Source of the DNA: Bradyrhizobium mercantei | Lineage (GTDB): Bacteria; Pseudomonadota; Alphaproteobacteria; Rhizobiales; Xanthobacteraceae | NCBI RefSeq assembly: GCF_001982635.1 | Contig: NZ_MKFI01000006.1 | Location: 586,582 to 650,581 of the forward strand | Reading direction: 5' to 3' | Length of the DNA stretch: 64,000 bases | Shown: positions 30,804 through 40,650 of the stretch, in pieces | Position numbering within the stretch: the stretch's first letter is position 1 | How the letters are laid out: the number at the start of each line of letters is the position of its first letter | Notes under the pieces: generated by a model | Told to the model about the DNA's origin: nothing | Seen by the model: only the letters and a program-made list of their open reading frames with translations | Databases searched by the model: none | Made by a program: the position numbers and the translations under genes

Positions 30804-31607
30804 ATGAAGCTGACCGAGACGCTGACCGACCTCGCCAATCCGACCAGGTTTCTGGCGCTGACCGCGCGCATCCTGCCTTGGCTCGCGGGCCTGACCGCGA
30901 TCCTGCTCGCGATCGGGCTCTACCAGTCGGCAATGGCGCCCGACGACTACCAGCAGGGCGCCACGGTCAAGATCATGTTCATCCATGTGCCGAATGCGTG
31001 GCTGGCGATGTTCGTCTGGGGCGTGATGAGCGTGGCGGCGCTCGGCACGCTGGTGTGGCGGCATCCGCTCGCCGACGTCGCCGCGAAAGCCGCCGCGCCG
31101 ATCGGCGCCGCCTTCACCTTCCTCGCGCTCGTCACCGGCTCGCTATGGGGCCGGCCGATGTGGGGCACCTATTGGGAGTGGGACGCGCGGCTGACCTCGG
31201 TCTTGATCCTGTTCCTGATGTATCTCGGCCTGATGGCGCTGTGGCGCGCAGTCGAGGACCCCTCGCGCGCGGCGCGGGCGGCGGCGGTGCTGACGCTGGT
31301 CGGCGCGATCAACATCCCGATCATCAAGTTCTCGGTCGACTGGTGGAACACGCTGCATCAGCCGGCCTCGGTGTTTCGCGCCGGCGGGCCGACGCTCGAC
31401 AAGGCGTTCCTGTGGCCGCTGCTGGTGATGGCGATCGCGTTCTCGCTGTTGTTCATCACCTTGCACCTGGCCGCAATGCGCAACGAGATCCTGCGCCGGC
31501 GCGTGCGCAGCCTGCAGATGATGCAGGCCAGCCGCGTCACGTTTACGAACGAGGCGAGCAGTGGTTCGGGTGCAGGCAACGCATCCAACGAAATCGGAGC
31601 GGCATGA
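30804..31607 (+). CDS. ccmC: Heme exporter protein CcmC
   Basis: 267-aa six-helix haem-handling protein that loads haem onto CcmE. The WWD signature is in WGTYWEWDARLTS, with conserved histidines in FIHVPNAW and LHQPASVF. AGGGT lies just upstream of the ATG. A 64-bp gap separates it from ccmB, and its TGA overlaps the ccmD ATG. The C-terminal tail is Ser/Asn/Gly-rich and probably unstructured. Confidence 0.95.
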   Translation: MKLTETLTDLANPTRFLALTARILPWLAGLTAILLAIGLYQSAMAPDDYQQGATVKIMFIHVPNAWLAMFVWGVMSVAALGTLVWRHPLADVAAKAAAPIGAAFTFLALVTGSLWGRPMWGTYWEWDARLTSVLILFLMYLGLMALWRAVEDPSRAARAAAVLTLVGAINIPIIKFSVDWWNTLHQPASVFRAGGPTLDKAFLWPLLVMAIAFSLLFITLHLAAMRNEILRRRVRSLQMMQASRVTFTNEASSGSGAGNASNEIGAA

Positions 31608-31789
31608 CGATGTCGCTTGGTCCCTACGCCTCCTTCATCGTGATGTCCTATGTGCTGGTCGCAGCCGTCGTGCTGCTGTTGATCGTCTGGATCATCGCCG
31701 ACTATCGCCGACAGCAGGCGCGTCTCAAGGAGATCGAGGCCAGCGGCGTCACCCGCCGCTCCGGCCGCAGCGCCGCGGATATCAGATGA
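31604..31789 (+). CDS. ccmD: Heme exporter protein CcmD
   Basis: 61-aa single-pass membrane peptide. The helix is at about 12-31 (IVMSYVLVAAVVLLLIVWII), preceded by the typical GPYASF and followed by a basic tail. It stabilises holo-CcmE release from CcmABC. The ATG overlaps the ccmC stop (ATGA) and its own stop overlaps the ccmG start. Another ATG two codons later (31610) is possible. Corresponds to the small cycX product in B. japonicum. Confidence 0.9.
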   Translation: MTMSLGPYASFIVMSYVLVAAVVLLLIVWIIADYRRQQARLKEIEASGVTRRSGRSAADIR

Positions 31790-32379
31790 CCGAGCAGGCG
31801 ACCAACAGCCCGCCGCAAGCCCGCCGCCTGCTGGTGGTGCTGCCGCTGCTCGTTTTCCTTGGGCTCGCCGGGCTGTTCCTGCTGCGGCTCTATGGCGGCG
31901 ATCCCTCGAAAATTCCGTCAGCTTTGATCGGACGTCCGGCGCCGCAGACCGCCCTGCCCGCGCTCGACGGGCTCGTGAAGGACGGCGCGCCCGTCCCCGG
32001 TCTCGATCCCGCCGCCTTCAAGGGCAAGGTCTCGGTCGTCAATGTCTGGGCGTCCTGGTGCGTACCCTGCCATGACGAAGCGCCGCTGCTAACCGAACTC
32101 GGGAAGGACAAGCGCTTCCAGATCATCGGCATCAACTACAAGGACTCGCCGGAGAACGCGCGGCGCTTCCTCGGCCGCTACGGCAATCCGTTCGGTATCG
32201 TCGGTGTCGACGGCAACGGCCGCGCCTCGATCGAGTGGGGCGTCTATGGCGTACCCGAGACCTTCCTGGTCGGGCGCGAAGGCACCATCGTCTACAAGCT
32301 GGTCGGCCCGGTGACGCCAGAGAACGTCAACACCGTGCTCAAGGCCGAGATCGAGAAGGCGCTGCGCGCCGGACAGTAA
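31786..32379 (+). CDS. ccmG: Thiol:disulfide interchange protein CcmG/DsbE
   Basis: 197-aa membrane-anchored periplasmic thioredoxin that reduces the apocytochrome c haem-binding cysteines. N-terminal anchor at about 14-34, active site WCVPC in VWASWCVPCHDEAP, the family's acidic insert, and cis-Pro YGVPETFLV. The start overlaps ccmD (ATGA). Known as cycY in B. japonicum. The ccmE, ccmF and ccmH parts of the system are not in this window. Confidence 0.95.
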   Translation: MTEQATNSPPQARRLLVVLPLLVFLGLAGLFLLRLYGGDPSKIPSALIGRPAPQTALPALDGLVKDGAPVPGLDPAAFKGKVSVVNVWASWCVPCHDEAPLLTELGKDKRFQIIGINYKDSPENARRFLGRYGNPFGIVGVDGNGRASIEWGVYGVPETFLVGREGTIVYKLVGPVTPENVNTVLKAEIEKALRAGQ

Positions 32380-32549
32380 GCGCACCGTCATTCAGCGGTG
32401 CCGTGAACCGCTGGTGAACGGCGAGCGAAAATGCCTGCGGCAAAATACTTCGACAGGTTTATCTGCGGTTCATTTCGCGGCCACGGCAGCGCCACGAACG
32501 CAACCGCAACTCAGCAGCGTTGACATCAACGTTCCTCTGGAGGGGACAT

Positions 32550-32927
32550 ATGCGCAAGACCACGTTCGCTTCACTTCTCGCCACCGCGCTTACGCTCGGG
32601 ATGCTGACGGCTACACCGTCGATGGCCCAGAGCGTTCAGCCGGCCACGCCCGCCACCAAGTCGGAGACCGGCAAGATGGCGCCGGCGCCGAAGACGGCGG
32701 CACCCGACTTGAAAACGACGGGAATGGCGAAAGACGATCTGCTCGACATCAACAGCGCCAGCTCCGACCAGCTCGACGCGCTGCCCGGTGTCGGCAAGGC
32801 CTACTCGGCCGCGATCATCAAGGGCCGCCCCTATAAGGGCAAGGATGAACTGGTGCAGAAGAACATCCTGCCGCAGGCGACCTACGACAAGATCAAGGAC
32901 AAAATCGTTGCCAAGCAGAAGAGCTGA
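32550..32927 (+). CDS. Secreted helix-hairpin-helix (ComEA-like) protein
   Basis: 125-aa exported protein. The signal peptide is residues 1-27 (MRKTTFASLL to SMAQ). A Lys/Pro/Ala-rich linker precedes a helix-hairpin-helix domain at about 65-120 with DINSAS, LPGVGKAYSAAI and YKGKDEL, the ComEA-type DNA-binding fold. It could bind extracellular or periplasmic DNA. The start at 32550 has a strong GGAGGGG SD. Single gene between the ccm operon and yciB. Confidence 0.88.
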   Translation: MRKTTFASLLATALTLGMLTATPSMAQSVQPATPATKSETGKMAPAPKTAAPDLKTTGMAKDDLLDINSASSDQLDALPGVGKAYSAAIIKGRPYKGKDELVQKNILPQATYDKIKDKIVAKQKS

Positions 32928-32934
32928 GCTCTGA

Positions 32935-33013
32935 AGCATGATCCGGAAAAGTGCGAAGCGGTTTTCCCTCGCGACAAACGCGAAGCGTTTGCGCGGAGAT
33001 CATGCTCAAACAA
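32935..33013. repeat. GCATGATCCGGAAAAGTG-family palindromic repeat, copy 3
   Basis: The longest copy in the window. AGCATGATCCGGAAAAGTGC and GAAGCGGTTTTCC lead to an internal GACAAACGCGAAGCGTTTGC hairpin, then GATCATGCTCAAACAAG. It begins just after the ComEA-like gene. Confidence 0.78.
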
Positions 33014-33018
33014 GAAAC

Positions 33019-33100
33019 CAAAGCGCGATGACGATTCAACCCAATCTCATCGCGCTTTGAGACCTCGAACGCAGCGCGGCGCAATTGCCCGCGCTGCGTT
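33019..33100. terminator. Two adjacent hairpins between convergent genes
   Basis: The first stem is 13 bp and perfect (CAAAGCGCGATGA 33019-33031 / TCATCGCGCTTTG 33047-33059). The second is 12 bp and perfect (AACGCAGCGCGG 33068-33079 / CCGCGCTGCGTT 33089-33100). They sit between the ComEA-like gene and yciB, which converge. Neither has a long T-run, so termination in either direction is plausible but not certain. Confidence 0.5.
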
Positions 33101-33105
33101 TCGAT

Positions 33106-33705
33106 CTACTTCCGCAGGTCGCCGGCGTCCGCTTCGCTGGTCTCCAGCGAGACCGGCTCCAGGTGATAGCGCTTGGTCAGCGGCATCTGCGCGATCGCGA
33201 AGATCATGGTCAGCGGCGTCACGCCGAACACCTTGAAGTTCACCCAGAAATCCGTCGTCTGCGTGCGCCAGACGATCTCGTTGAGGATGGCCATGCCGGC
33301 GAAGAACAGCGCCCAGCGCATGGTCAGGATGCGCCAGCCCTGCGGCGTCAGGTTGAACATCTGGTCGAACATCACGGCGATGAAGGACCGGCCGAACAGC
33401 AAGCCGCCGCCGAGCACGGCCGCGAACAGGCCGTAGATGATGGTCGGCTTGACCTTGATGAAGGTCTCGTCGTGCAGCACCAGTGTCAGGGTGCCGAACA
33501 CCAGGACGATCGCACCGGTCACCAGCGCCATGATCGGCACGTGCCTGGTCACCACATAGGATGCGATCATCGCCGCCACGATCGCCACCATGAACGCAGC
33601 CGTCGCGACGAACAGATGGTACTTGGCGTTGGCGACGAAGAACACGAGCAGCGGCCCGAGCTCTGTCGCGAGCTTGAACAGCGGATGCGGCTGGGTCTTG
33701 TCCAT
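33106..33705 (-). CDS. yciB: Septation protein A (YciB, inner membrane)
   Basis: 199-aa multi-pass membrane protein of the YciB/IspZ family, linked to septation and envelope synthesis. Several helices are visible (ELGPLLVFFVANAKYHLFVA, AMIASYVVT, IYGLFAAVLGGGLLFG). The conserved segments RWALFFAGMAILNE and WVNFKVFG are diagnostic. The start at 33705 has GAGGGT upstream. It follows ftsY on the same strand. Confidence 0.94.
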   Translation of the reverse strand: MDKTQPHPLFKLATELGPLLVFFVANAKYHLFVATAAFMVAIVAAMIASYVVTRHVPIMALVTGAIVLVFGTLTLVLHDETFIKVKPTIIYGLFAAVLGGGLLFGRSFIAVMFDQMFNLTPQGWRILTMRWALFFAGMAILNEIVWRTQTTDFWVNFKVFGVTPLTMIFAIAQMPLTKRYHLEPVSLETSEADAGDLRK

Positions 33706-33742
33706 TAACCCTCGGTGTTGGTTTGAGGCATGATTTTCGAGG

Positions 33743-34690
<948 letters not shown>

Positions 34691-34739
34691 GGCGCGGCTG
34701 TGTTAGCCGTTTCGCCTCACAAACGAAAGTCTCGACGAA

Positions 34740-35441
34740 TTGATCGATGTTCCCCAATTGACCGCGGAAGAAATCCTAGGGCGGGTGCTCCACCGCGACG
34801 GATTGATGCTGGTCATCGACAAGCCGGCGGGCCTGCCGGTGCATCGCGGCCCCAAGGGCGGGCCCAATCTGGAGGACTCGTTCGACGCGCTGCGGTTCGG
34901 CCTGCCGCGGCCGCCGGTGCTGGCGCATCGGCTGGACAAGGACACCTCCGGCTGCCTCGTCCTGGGACGCCACCGCAAGGCGACCGCCTCGCTCGGGCTG
35001 CTGTTCAAGCACAGCAAGATCTCGAAGACCTACTGGACCGTAGTCGAGGGCGGCCCCACCGAAGACGAAGGCACCATCGACATGCCGCTCGGCCGGCTCA
35101 ACGCCGAGCGCGGCTGGTGGCAGAAGCCGGATCCGGACGGGCAGAAGGCGATCACCAACTGGAAGGTGCTGGGGCGCGGCGATGGCCTCGCCTGGCTCGC
35201 GATGGAGCCGGTCACGGGCCGCACCCATCAGCTGCGGGTGCATTCGTCGGCGATGGGCTGGCCGATCGTCGGCGACAATATCTATGGCAACGGGCCGCGC
35301 TTCGGCGAGCCGACCCTGCACCTGCATTCCCGCGCGATCGGCATCCCGATTTCCCGCAACAAGGACCCGGTGCACGTCGTCGCCCCGGCACCGGAGCACA
35401 TGCAGGCGCGGCTCAAGGCCTGCGGCTGGAACGGCGAATGA
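34740..35441 (+). CDS. RluA-family RNA pseudouridine synthase
   Basis: 233-aa pseudouridine synthase. The catalytic Asp lies in AHRLDKDTSGCLV (HRLDxxTSG motif), and GRTHQLRVH is the second family motif. No S4 domain, so it is a short RluA-type enzyme; the RNA site cannot be assigned. The start is taken as TTG at 34740, because an in-frame stop lies at 34704-34706 and the next good start (34806) would cut into the conserved LVIDKPAGL. The SD is weak. Confidence 0.9.
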   Translation: MIDVPQLTAEEILGRVLHRDGLMLVIDKPAGLPVHRGPKGGPNLEDSFDALRFGLPRPPVLAHRLDKDTSGCLVLGRHRKATASLGLLFKHSKISKTYWTVVEGGPTEDEGTIDMPLGRLNAERGWWQKPDPDGQKAITNWKVLGRGDGLAWLAMEPVTGRTHQLRVHSSAMGWPIVGDNIYGNGPRFGEPTLHLHSRAIGIPISRNKDPVHVVAPAPEHMQARLKACGWNGE

Positions 35442-35546
35442 TCTCCGGAGTTTTACGGACCATTATCCTTTACGGAACATTCAGCCCCGTCCGATAGTCC
35501 TGCAGGCGGCTTAGAAAAAGCGCGCCGCGACGGCTCAGGACGAGCA

Positions 35547-36686
35547 ATGCTGAATCATGGGCAAGCAATTGTCGACGAGGTCGAGGCTGCGATACGCGCC
35601 GGCTCCGCCGAAAAATGCATTGCCACGGCGAAGCGCGTCACCAGCCTTTTCCTCGCGTCCGCCGGCAGCTTCAACAGCGAGCAGGTCGAGCTGTTCGACA
35701 ATGTGCTCGAGCGTCTGGTGAAGACCATCGAGTTGCGAGCGCTGGCCGACATCAGCGCCCGAATGGCGCTCACCGACATCAGCGAGCAGCTCGCGCCGGT
35801 TGCCCAGGCGCCGCCCGCGATCATTCGCCGTCTCGCCAGCAATGACGAGATCAGGATCGCCAGGCCGGTCCTGCAGGAATCGTCGCGGCTCAGCGCGGAC
35901 GATCTGGTCGAGATCGCGCAGACCAAGAGCGAGCAGCATCTGCTCGCCGTCTCCGGCCGCTGGTGGCTGAAGGAGGTCGTCACCGACGCACTGCTGGCGC
36001 GCCGCTTCGCGAGCGTGAGCCACCGCCTGGTCACCAATCCCGGCGCCAAGGTGTCGCCGGACGGATTTGCCGTTATCCTGGCGCAGGCCGAGCACGATCC
36101 GGTGCTTGCGGTCGAGACCGGCATCCGCGCCGACCTGCCGTCGGAGCTTCGCCTCCAGCTCCTGCGCCGCGCGACCGAAGAGGTCCGCGGCCGCCTGCTG
36201 GAACGCGCGCCGCCATACCTGTTCGAGGAGATCCGGCACGCGATCGCCGCGGTCGCCGCCGGCGTCGAGCGCGACATGTCGCAGGTCCGCGATTTCACCG
36301 CAGCCAGGCGCCACGTCGCCAGGCTGAAGGACAGCGGCGACCTCAATGAGGCCGCCCTGCTCGGCTTCGCCAGACAGCGAAAATATGAAGAGACCGTCGT
36401 TGCGCTGGCGGACCTTGCGCAGTCGAGCATCGAGGTGATCCGCTCACTGATGCAAAGCCTGCGCAGCGAGGGACTGCTGGTGCCGTGCCGGTCGGCAGGC
36501 CTGAGTTGGGAGACCACCGCCGCGGTGATGGAATGCCGCTATATGAGCGGCTCCATGGGACCCGTCGAGCTTGCCAAAGCGAAGAGCCAGTTCACGAAAC
36601 TGACCCGCGAAAACGCCGATCGCCTGCTGCGGTTCTGGCAGGTCCGCGCGGTGCACCCTGCAAGGCCGGGCGGACGCGCTCATTGA
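35547..36686 (+). CDS. DUF2336 domain-containing protein
   Basis: 379-aa alphaproteobacterial protein of the DUF2336 family, largely helical and Leu/Ala/Glu-rich. The conserved region runs from FNSEQVELFDNVLERLV through DEIRIARPVLQES and ISARMALTDISEQL, reminiscent of HEAT-like repeats. No signal peptide or membrane segment. Function unknown. It lies 105 bp after the pseudouridine synthase on the same strand and is followed by a palindromic repeat. Confidence 0.85.
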   Translation: MLNHGQAIVDEVEAAIRAGSAEKCIATAKRVTSLFLASAGSFNSEQVELFDNVLERLVKTIELRALADISARMALTDISEQLAPVAQAPPAIIRRLASNDEIRIARPVLQESSRLSADDLVEIAQTKSEQHLLAVSGRWWLKEVVTDALLARRFASVSHRLVTNPGAKVSPDGFAVILAQAEHDPVLAVETGIRADLPSELRLQLLRRATEEVRGRLLERAPPYLFEEIRHAIAAVAAGVERDMSQVRDFTAARRHVARLKDSGDLNEAALLGFARQRKYEETVVALADLAQSSIEVIRSLMQSLRSEGLLVPCRSAGLSWETTAAVMECRYMSGSMGPVELAKAKSQFTKLTRENADRLLRFWQVRAVHPARPGGRAH

Positions 36687-36720
36687 GTGCGGGGCGTGAG
36701 TCCACGGCTCTTCCCACGCG

Positions 36721-36841
36721 TCGTCCTGGCGAAAGCCAGGACCCATAACCACCGCATTGGATCATGAACGGGATCGTGGCCCCAGCGTCGCACAACAATG
36801 ACCGGCTGGGGTAATGGGTCCTGGCTTTCGCCAGGGCGACG
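36721..36841. repeat. Palindromic repeat (GTCCTGGCGAAAGCCAGGAC family), copy 1
   Basis: Outer arms TCGTCCTGGCGAAAGCCAGG and CCTGGCTTTCGCCAGGGCGA flank a conserved centre with CCCATAACC, GTGGCCCCAGCGTCGC and GTAATGGGTCC. The copy at 40651-40776 has the same centre in opposite orientation. It lies between the convergent DUF2336 and mtaB genes. Confidence 0.8.
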
Positions 36842-36861
36842 GAGATGAAGTCTCAGCGGTC

Positions 36862-38127
36862 TTATGCAACGAGGCGTGAGCCATCGTGACCGGCCACGGT
36901 CAGCCGCCGCACCGCGCCCGGGGTATCGCCATCAATCGCAACCGGCAGGAAATGTTCGGTGCGGCCCTGCGTGCCGCTCTCGATCAGCACCTCGCGTGTC
37001 GCGCCGACTTCGGTGGCAAGCCGCCGCAGCAATGCGGCTTCGCCGGCCTCGCGGAGTCGTTTCGCGCGCTCCTTGATCGCCCCGCCCGCGACCTGCGGCA
37101 TCCGTGCGGCCGGCGTGCCCGGACGGCGCGAATAGGGGAACACGTGCAGAAAGGTGAGATCGCATTCCTCGACCAGGTCGAGCGAGCGCCTGAACATCTC
37201 CTCGGTCTCGGTCGGAAAGCCCGCGATGATGTCGGCACCGAACGCGATGTCGGGCCGCAGCCGGCGCACCTGGACGCAGAAATCGATCGCGTCCTGGCGT
37301 GAGTGCCGGCGCTTCATCCGCTTCAGGATCATGTCGTCGCCGGATTGCAACGACAGATGCAGATGCGGCATCAGCCGCGAATCGTCGGCGATGACGTCGA
37401 GCAAATCACGGTCCGCCTCGATCGAATCGATCGATGAGATGCGCAGCCGCTTCAGCTCGGGCACATGGCGCAGGATCTGACGGGTCAACTGGCCGAGCTT
37501 CGGCGCGCCCGGCAGGTCGGCGCCATAGCTCGTGAGATCGACGCCGGTCAGCACGATCTCGGCATGGCCGCGCGCGACCAGCGTCCGGACCTGATCGACC
37601 ACCGCGCCCATCGGCACCGAGCGCGAATTGCCGCGGCCATAAGGGATGATGCAGAAGGTGCAGCGATGGTCGCAGCCGTTCTGCACCTGCACGAACACCC
37701 GCGGCAGGCCGCGCTCGAAGCCGTCGAGCAGATGCGGCGCCATCTCGGTCACCGCCATGATGTCGGCGACCGCGACCTTCTCGGTCGCATCGATGCCGAA
37801 CGGCGCGGCGAACGCAGCGTGCGTCGCGCGCCAGGCGTCGCCACGCATCTTCTCGTCATTGCCGACGACGCGATCGACCTCGGCCATCTCGGCGAACATC
37901 TGGCTTTGCGTCTGCGCCGCGCAGCCGGTGACGACGATGCGCGCCGCGGGGCGTTCGCGCTTCAACTTGCGGATCGACTGCCGCGCCTGCGCCACCGCCT
38001 CATTGGTGACGGCGCAGCTATTGATGACGATGGTGTCGGAAAGCCCGGCCTGCTCGGCCTCGCGACGAATCACCTCGGATTCGAATGCGTTGAGGCGGCA
38101 GCCAAAGGTGACGACGTCGACGCCCAT
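36862..38127 (-). CDS. mtaB: tRNA (N6-threonylcarbamoyladenosine(37)-C2)-methylthiotransferase MtaB
   Basis: 421-aa radical-SAM methylthiotransferase that makes ms2t6A at position 37 of ANN-decoding tRNAs. N-terminal UPF0004 domain with cysteines in FGCRLNAFES, INSCAVTNEA and GCAAQTQ; radical-SAM CxxxCxxC in GCDHRCTFCIIPYGRG. The C-terminal TRAM region is reduced. It follows dapF by five bases on the same strand, so the two are almost certainly one transcript, a common alphaproteobacterial pair. Confidence 0.95.
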   Translation of the reverse strand: MGVDVVTFGCRLNAFESEVIRREAEQAGLSDTIVINSCAVTNEAVAQARQSIRKLKRERPAARIVVTGCAAQTQSQMFAEMAEVDRVVGNDEKMRGDAWRATHAAFAAPFGIDATEKVAVADIMAVTEMAPHLLDGFERGLPRVFVQVQNGCDHRCTFCIIPYGRGNSRSVPMGAVVDQVRTLVARGHAEIVLTGVDLTSYGADLPGAPKLGQLTRQILRHVPELKRLRISSIDSIEADRDLLDVIADDSRLMPHLHLSLQSGDDMILKRMKRRHSRQDAIDFCVQVRRLRPDIAFGADIIAGFPTETEEMFRRSLDLVEECDLTFLHVFPYSRRPGTPAARMPQVAGGAIKERAKRLREAGEAALLRRLATEVGATREVLIESGTQGRTEHFLPVAIDGDTPGAVRRLTVAGHDGSRLVA

Positions 38128-38132
38128 GGCAA

Positions 38133-39008
38133 TTAAGCCACGCTGGCGAACAGCGCCGGATCGAAGCGGCCCTCATATTCGAAATCGGCGGTGCCGGTCA
38201 TCAGCACGTGATCGTCGCGCTCGCGCCACTCGATGCCGAGCTTGCCGCCGGGCAGCGTGATCTCGACGATGCGGTTGGCACGCTTCAGCCGCGCCGCCGC
38301 GACCGCGGTCGCACAGGCTGCCGAGCCGCAGGCCCTGGTGAGGCCGGCGCCACGTTCCCAGGTGCGGATCGTGATGTGGTCGCGATCGACGATATGGGCG
38401 AGCGTGATGTTGGCGCGCTCCGGGAAGATCGGATGGTTTTCCAGCAGCGGCCCGAAACGTTCGAGGTCGTAGGCGTTGACGTCATCGACCCAGAAGACCG
38501 CGTGCGGATTGCCCATCGAGACCACCGAGGGCGAATGCAGCACCGGATTGTCGATCGGCCCGACCTGCAGCTCGATGTAACGGGTGTCGCGAAACTCCTC
38601 AGCCAGCGGAATGTCCTGCCAGCCGAACTTCGGCGCGCCCATGTCGACGGTGTAGAGATCGGGCGCCGGTCCCTGCCAGCAATTGAGCAGGCCGGCGCGG
38701 GTCTGGAACGTCGCCGTGGTCTGGCCGGTCTTCTCGAAGATCCGCCGTACGACGCAGCGCATGCCGTTGCCGCAGGCCCCGGCCTCCGAGCCGTCATTGT
38801 TGTAGATCGAGATGAACGCTTCGGTGCCGTCGAGCCGCGGCGGCTGCAGCACCATCAGCTGGTCATAGGGCACGCCACCGGCCGGCGACGCCACGGCGCG
38901 CGCCTCCGCCGCCGAGATTACTGCCTTGGAATCGCGCAGGTCGACGACGACGATCTCGTTGCCGATACCGTTCATCTTGGCGAATGCATGATTGGCGAGC
39001 GCGCTCAT
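38133..39008 (-). CDS. dapF: Diaminopimelate epimerase
   Basis: 291-aa cofactor-free racemase converting LL- to meso-diaminopimelate for lysine and peptidoglycan. Both catalytic cysteines are visible, in ACGNGMRCVVR and in RACGSAACATAV. The N-terminus FAKMNGIGNEIVVVDLR is typical. The start at 39008 (MSALANH) has GGGAAAA upstream. Divergent from the GyrI-like gene, with a small palindrome in the shared spacer. Confidence 0.97.
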   Translation of the reverse strand: MSALANHAFAKMNGIGNEIVVVDLRDSKAVISAAEARAVASPAGGVPYDQLMVLQPPRLDGTEAFISIYNNDGSEAGACGNGMRCVVRRIFEKTGQTTATFQTRAGLLNCWQGPAPDLYTVDMGAPKFGWQDIPLAEEFRDTRYIELQVGPIDNPVLHSPSVVSMGNPHAVFWVDDVNAYDLERFGPLLENHPIFPERANITLAHIVDRDHITIRTWERGAGLTRACGSAACATAVAAARLKRANRIVEITLPGGKLGIEWRERDDHVLMTGTADFEYEGRFDPALFASVA

Positions 39009-39074
39009 CGATTTTCCCAAATTCTGCCCGGTTATATGGCGAGTGGTGGCTAATTGGCCAGTCTGAATGGCCCT

Positions 39075-39090
39075 ATGACACATCTGTCAT
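39075..39090. promoter_or_regulatory. Short palindrome in the dapF / GyrI-like divergent spacer
   Basis: ATGACA-CATC-TGTCAT is a perfect 6-bp inverted repeat with a 4-base centre, placed between two divergent genes. It could be an operator or part of a promoter; no regulator family is identified. Confidence 0.3.
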
Positions 39091-39185
39091 GGGACGAATG
39101 CAGAACTCGCGTGTTAGGAATATCGCACCTCGCGGACCGCGCGCCGGGACAGCGGCCGTTCGAGGAAGGGGATGGAGAAAAACCA

Positions 39186-39896
39186 ATGAACCGTATCAAC
39201 ACGCTCCGCGCGGCTTTGGTCGCGCTGCTCCCTTTGGCGGCGATCGCACTGGCAAGCCCGGCGCCTGCCCAGTCGCCATCCGCCTCGCCGGCCCCCGCCG
39301 CGAGCCCGAGCCCGACGCCCGCCCCGACCCCGTCGGCAACGCCGGTGCCGCCGCCGGCCGAGACCAAATCACCGGCCGACAGCCCCGCCGCGTCGCAGAC
39401 CCCGGCGCCGCCGCCGGCCGCCCCGGTGCAGACCGCCGATCCGTTCGGCGAGCCGTTCACGCTGGAGCCGAAGAAGGTCGTGATGCTGAAGGGCACGGCG
39501 AACTGGGATTCGGCCTTCGACGCGCTGATCGAGGCGTTCAAGCAGCTCACCGCCCTGCTCGACAAGGACGGCATCAAGGCATCGGGCAACCCGATGATCG
39601 TCTACACCTCGACCGACGACACCGGCTTCACCTTCATCGCCGAAATCCCGGTCGACCAGGACGCCAAGAACCTCGGCAAGAACATGAGCATGGGCAACTC
39701 GCCCGACGGCAAGGCGCTGAAGTTCGTCCATCGCGGTTCCTACGACAACATGGACAACACCTATGAGGCGATCACCAATCACCTCGACGACAAGAAGCTC
39801 GAAGCCAAGGACACCTTCATCGAGGAATACATCACCGATCCGCTGAAGACCGCCGAAGACAAGCTTGTGATCAACGTCTACGTACCCCTGAAGTGA
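39186..39896 (+). CDS. Secreted protein with GyrI-like effector-binding domain
   Basis: 236-aa exported protein. The signal peptide is residues 1-28 (ends APAQ). About 60 residues of Pro/Ala/Ser-rich linker follow (PTPAPTPSATP), then a GyrI-like/AraC-type effector-binding domain from about 85 to the end (FTLEPKKVVMLKG, DDTGFTFIAEIPVD, DTFIEEYITDP, INVYVPL). Usually cytoplasmic, the domain is here predicted to be periplasmic. The start at 39186 has GGAG upstream. The stop overlaps the next gene's GTG. Confidence 0.85.
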   Translation: MNRINTLRAALVALLPLAAIALASPAPAQSPSASPAPAASPSPTPAPTPSATPVPPPAETKSPADSPAASQTPAPPPAAPVQTADPFGEPFTLEPKKVVMLKGTANWDSAFDALIEAFKQLTALLDKDGIKASGNPMIVYTSTDDTGFTFIAEIPVDQDAKNLGKNMSMGNSPDGKALKFVHRGSYDNMDNTYEAITNHLDDKKLEAKDTFIEEYITDPLKTAEDKLVINVYVPLK

Positions 39897-40645
39897 ACCA
39901 GATGACCTATCGCCTTGCCCTTGGCCTTCCCCTTGGCCTCCCCCTCGCCGCCGCCGTTATCACAACCACGCTGCTGGCTGCGCCCGCACTGGCCAACGAC
40001 GACTTTCCGCCGGCGATCTCGGTCACCGGCGAGGCCACCGTATCGGCGGCGCCCAACCAGGCGCAGCTTGACGCGGGTGTCACCACCGACGGCAAGACCG
40101 CACGCGAGGCCACCGAAGCCAACAATGTGACGATGGGCAAGGTGCTGGCCGCGCTGAAGGGCGCCGGGATCGCGGAGAAAGATTATCAGACCTCGCGGCT
40201 GTCGCTGCAGCCGCAATTCGCCAACCGCGCCTCGTCGTCGCCGAACGCCCCGCCCAGCATCGTCGGTTACCACGCGAGCAACCGTGTCACGATCCGACTG
40301 CATGACGTGAGCAAGGTCGCTGGCGTCATCGACGTGCTGGTGGGCGCCGGCGCCAATGACATCGGCGGACTCAATTTCTCGGTGTCGCAGGCCTCGAAGT
40401 TGCTCGATGACGCCCGTGAAAAGGCTGTTGCCGACGCCCGCCGTAAGGCCGAGATCTACGCCAAGGCCGCGGGCGTCACGCTCGGTGCGCCGTTGAATAT
40501 CGCAGAGGTCGGCTCGGCACCGGTCCCGGTGTTCCGCGCCAAGATGGCCACGGCCGGATTCGCGGCGCCCACGCCGGTGGCGCAGGGCGAGGAGACGCTG
40601 ACGGTCAATGTCAGCGTCTCCTGGGCGATCAAGGGCAATCAATAA
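39893..40645 (+). CDS. SIMPL domain (DUF541) secreted protein
   Basis: 250-aa protein of the SIMPL/DUF541 (BP26/OMP28-like) family. Signal peptide with a repeated LGLPLGLPL hydrophobic core; the mature part begins near ALANDDFPPAISVTGEATV. The family pattern continues with DYQTSRLSLQPQF and DDAREKAVADARRKAEIYAKAAG. The GTG start overlaps the previous stop (GTGA), so the two secreted proteins form an operon; ATG at 39902 is the alternative. Homologues form periplasmic channel-like oligomers. Function unknown. Confidence 0.88.
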   Translation: MNQMTYRLALGLPLGLPLAAAVITTTLLAAPALANDDFPPAISVTGEATVSAAPNQAQLDAGVTTDGKTAREATEANNVTMGKVLAALKGAGIAEKDYQTSRLSLQPQFANRASSSPNAPPSIVGYHASNRVTIRLHDVSKVAGVIDVLVGAGANDIGGLNFSVSQASKLLDDAREKAVADARRKAEIYAKAAGVTLGAPLNIAEVGSAPVPVFRAKMATAGFAAPTPVAQGEETLTVNVSVSWAIKGNQ

Positions 40646-40650
40646 ATCCA

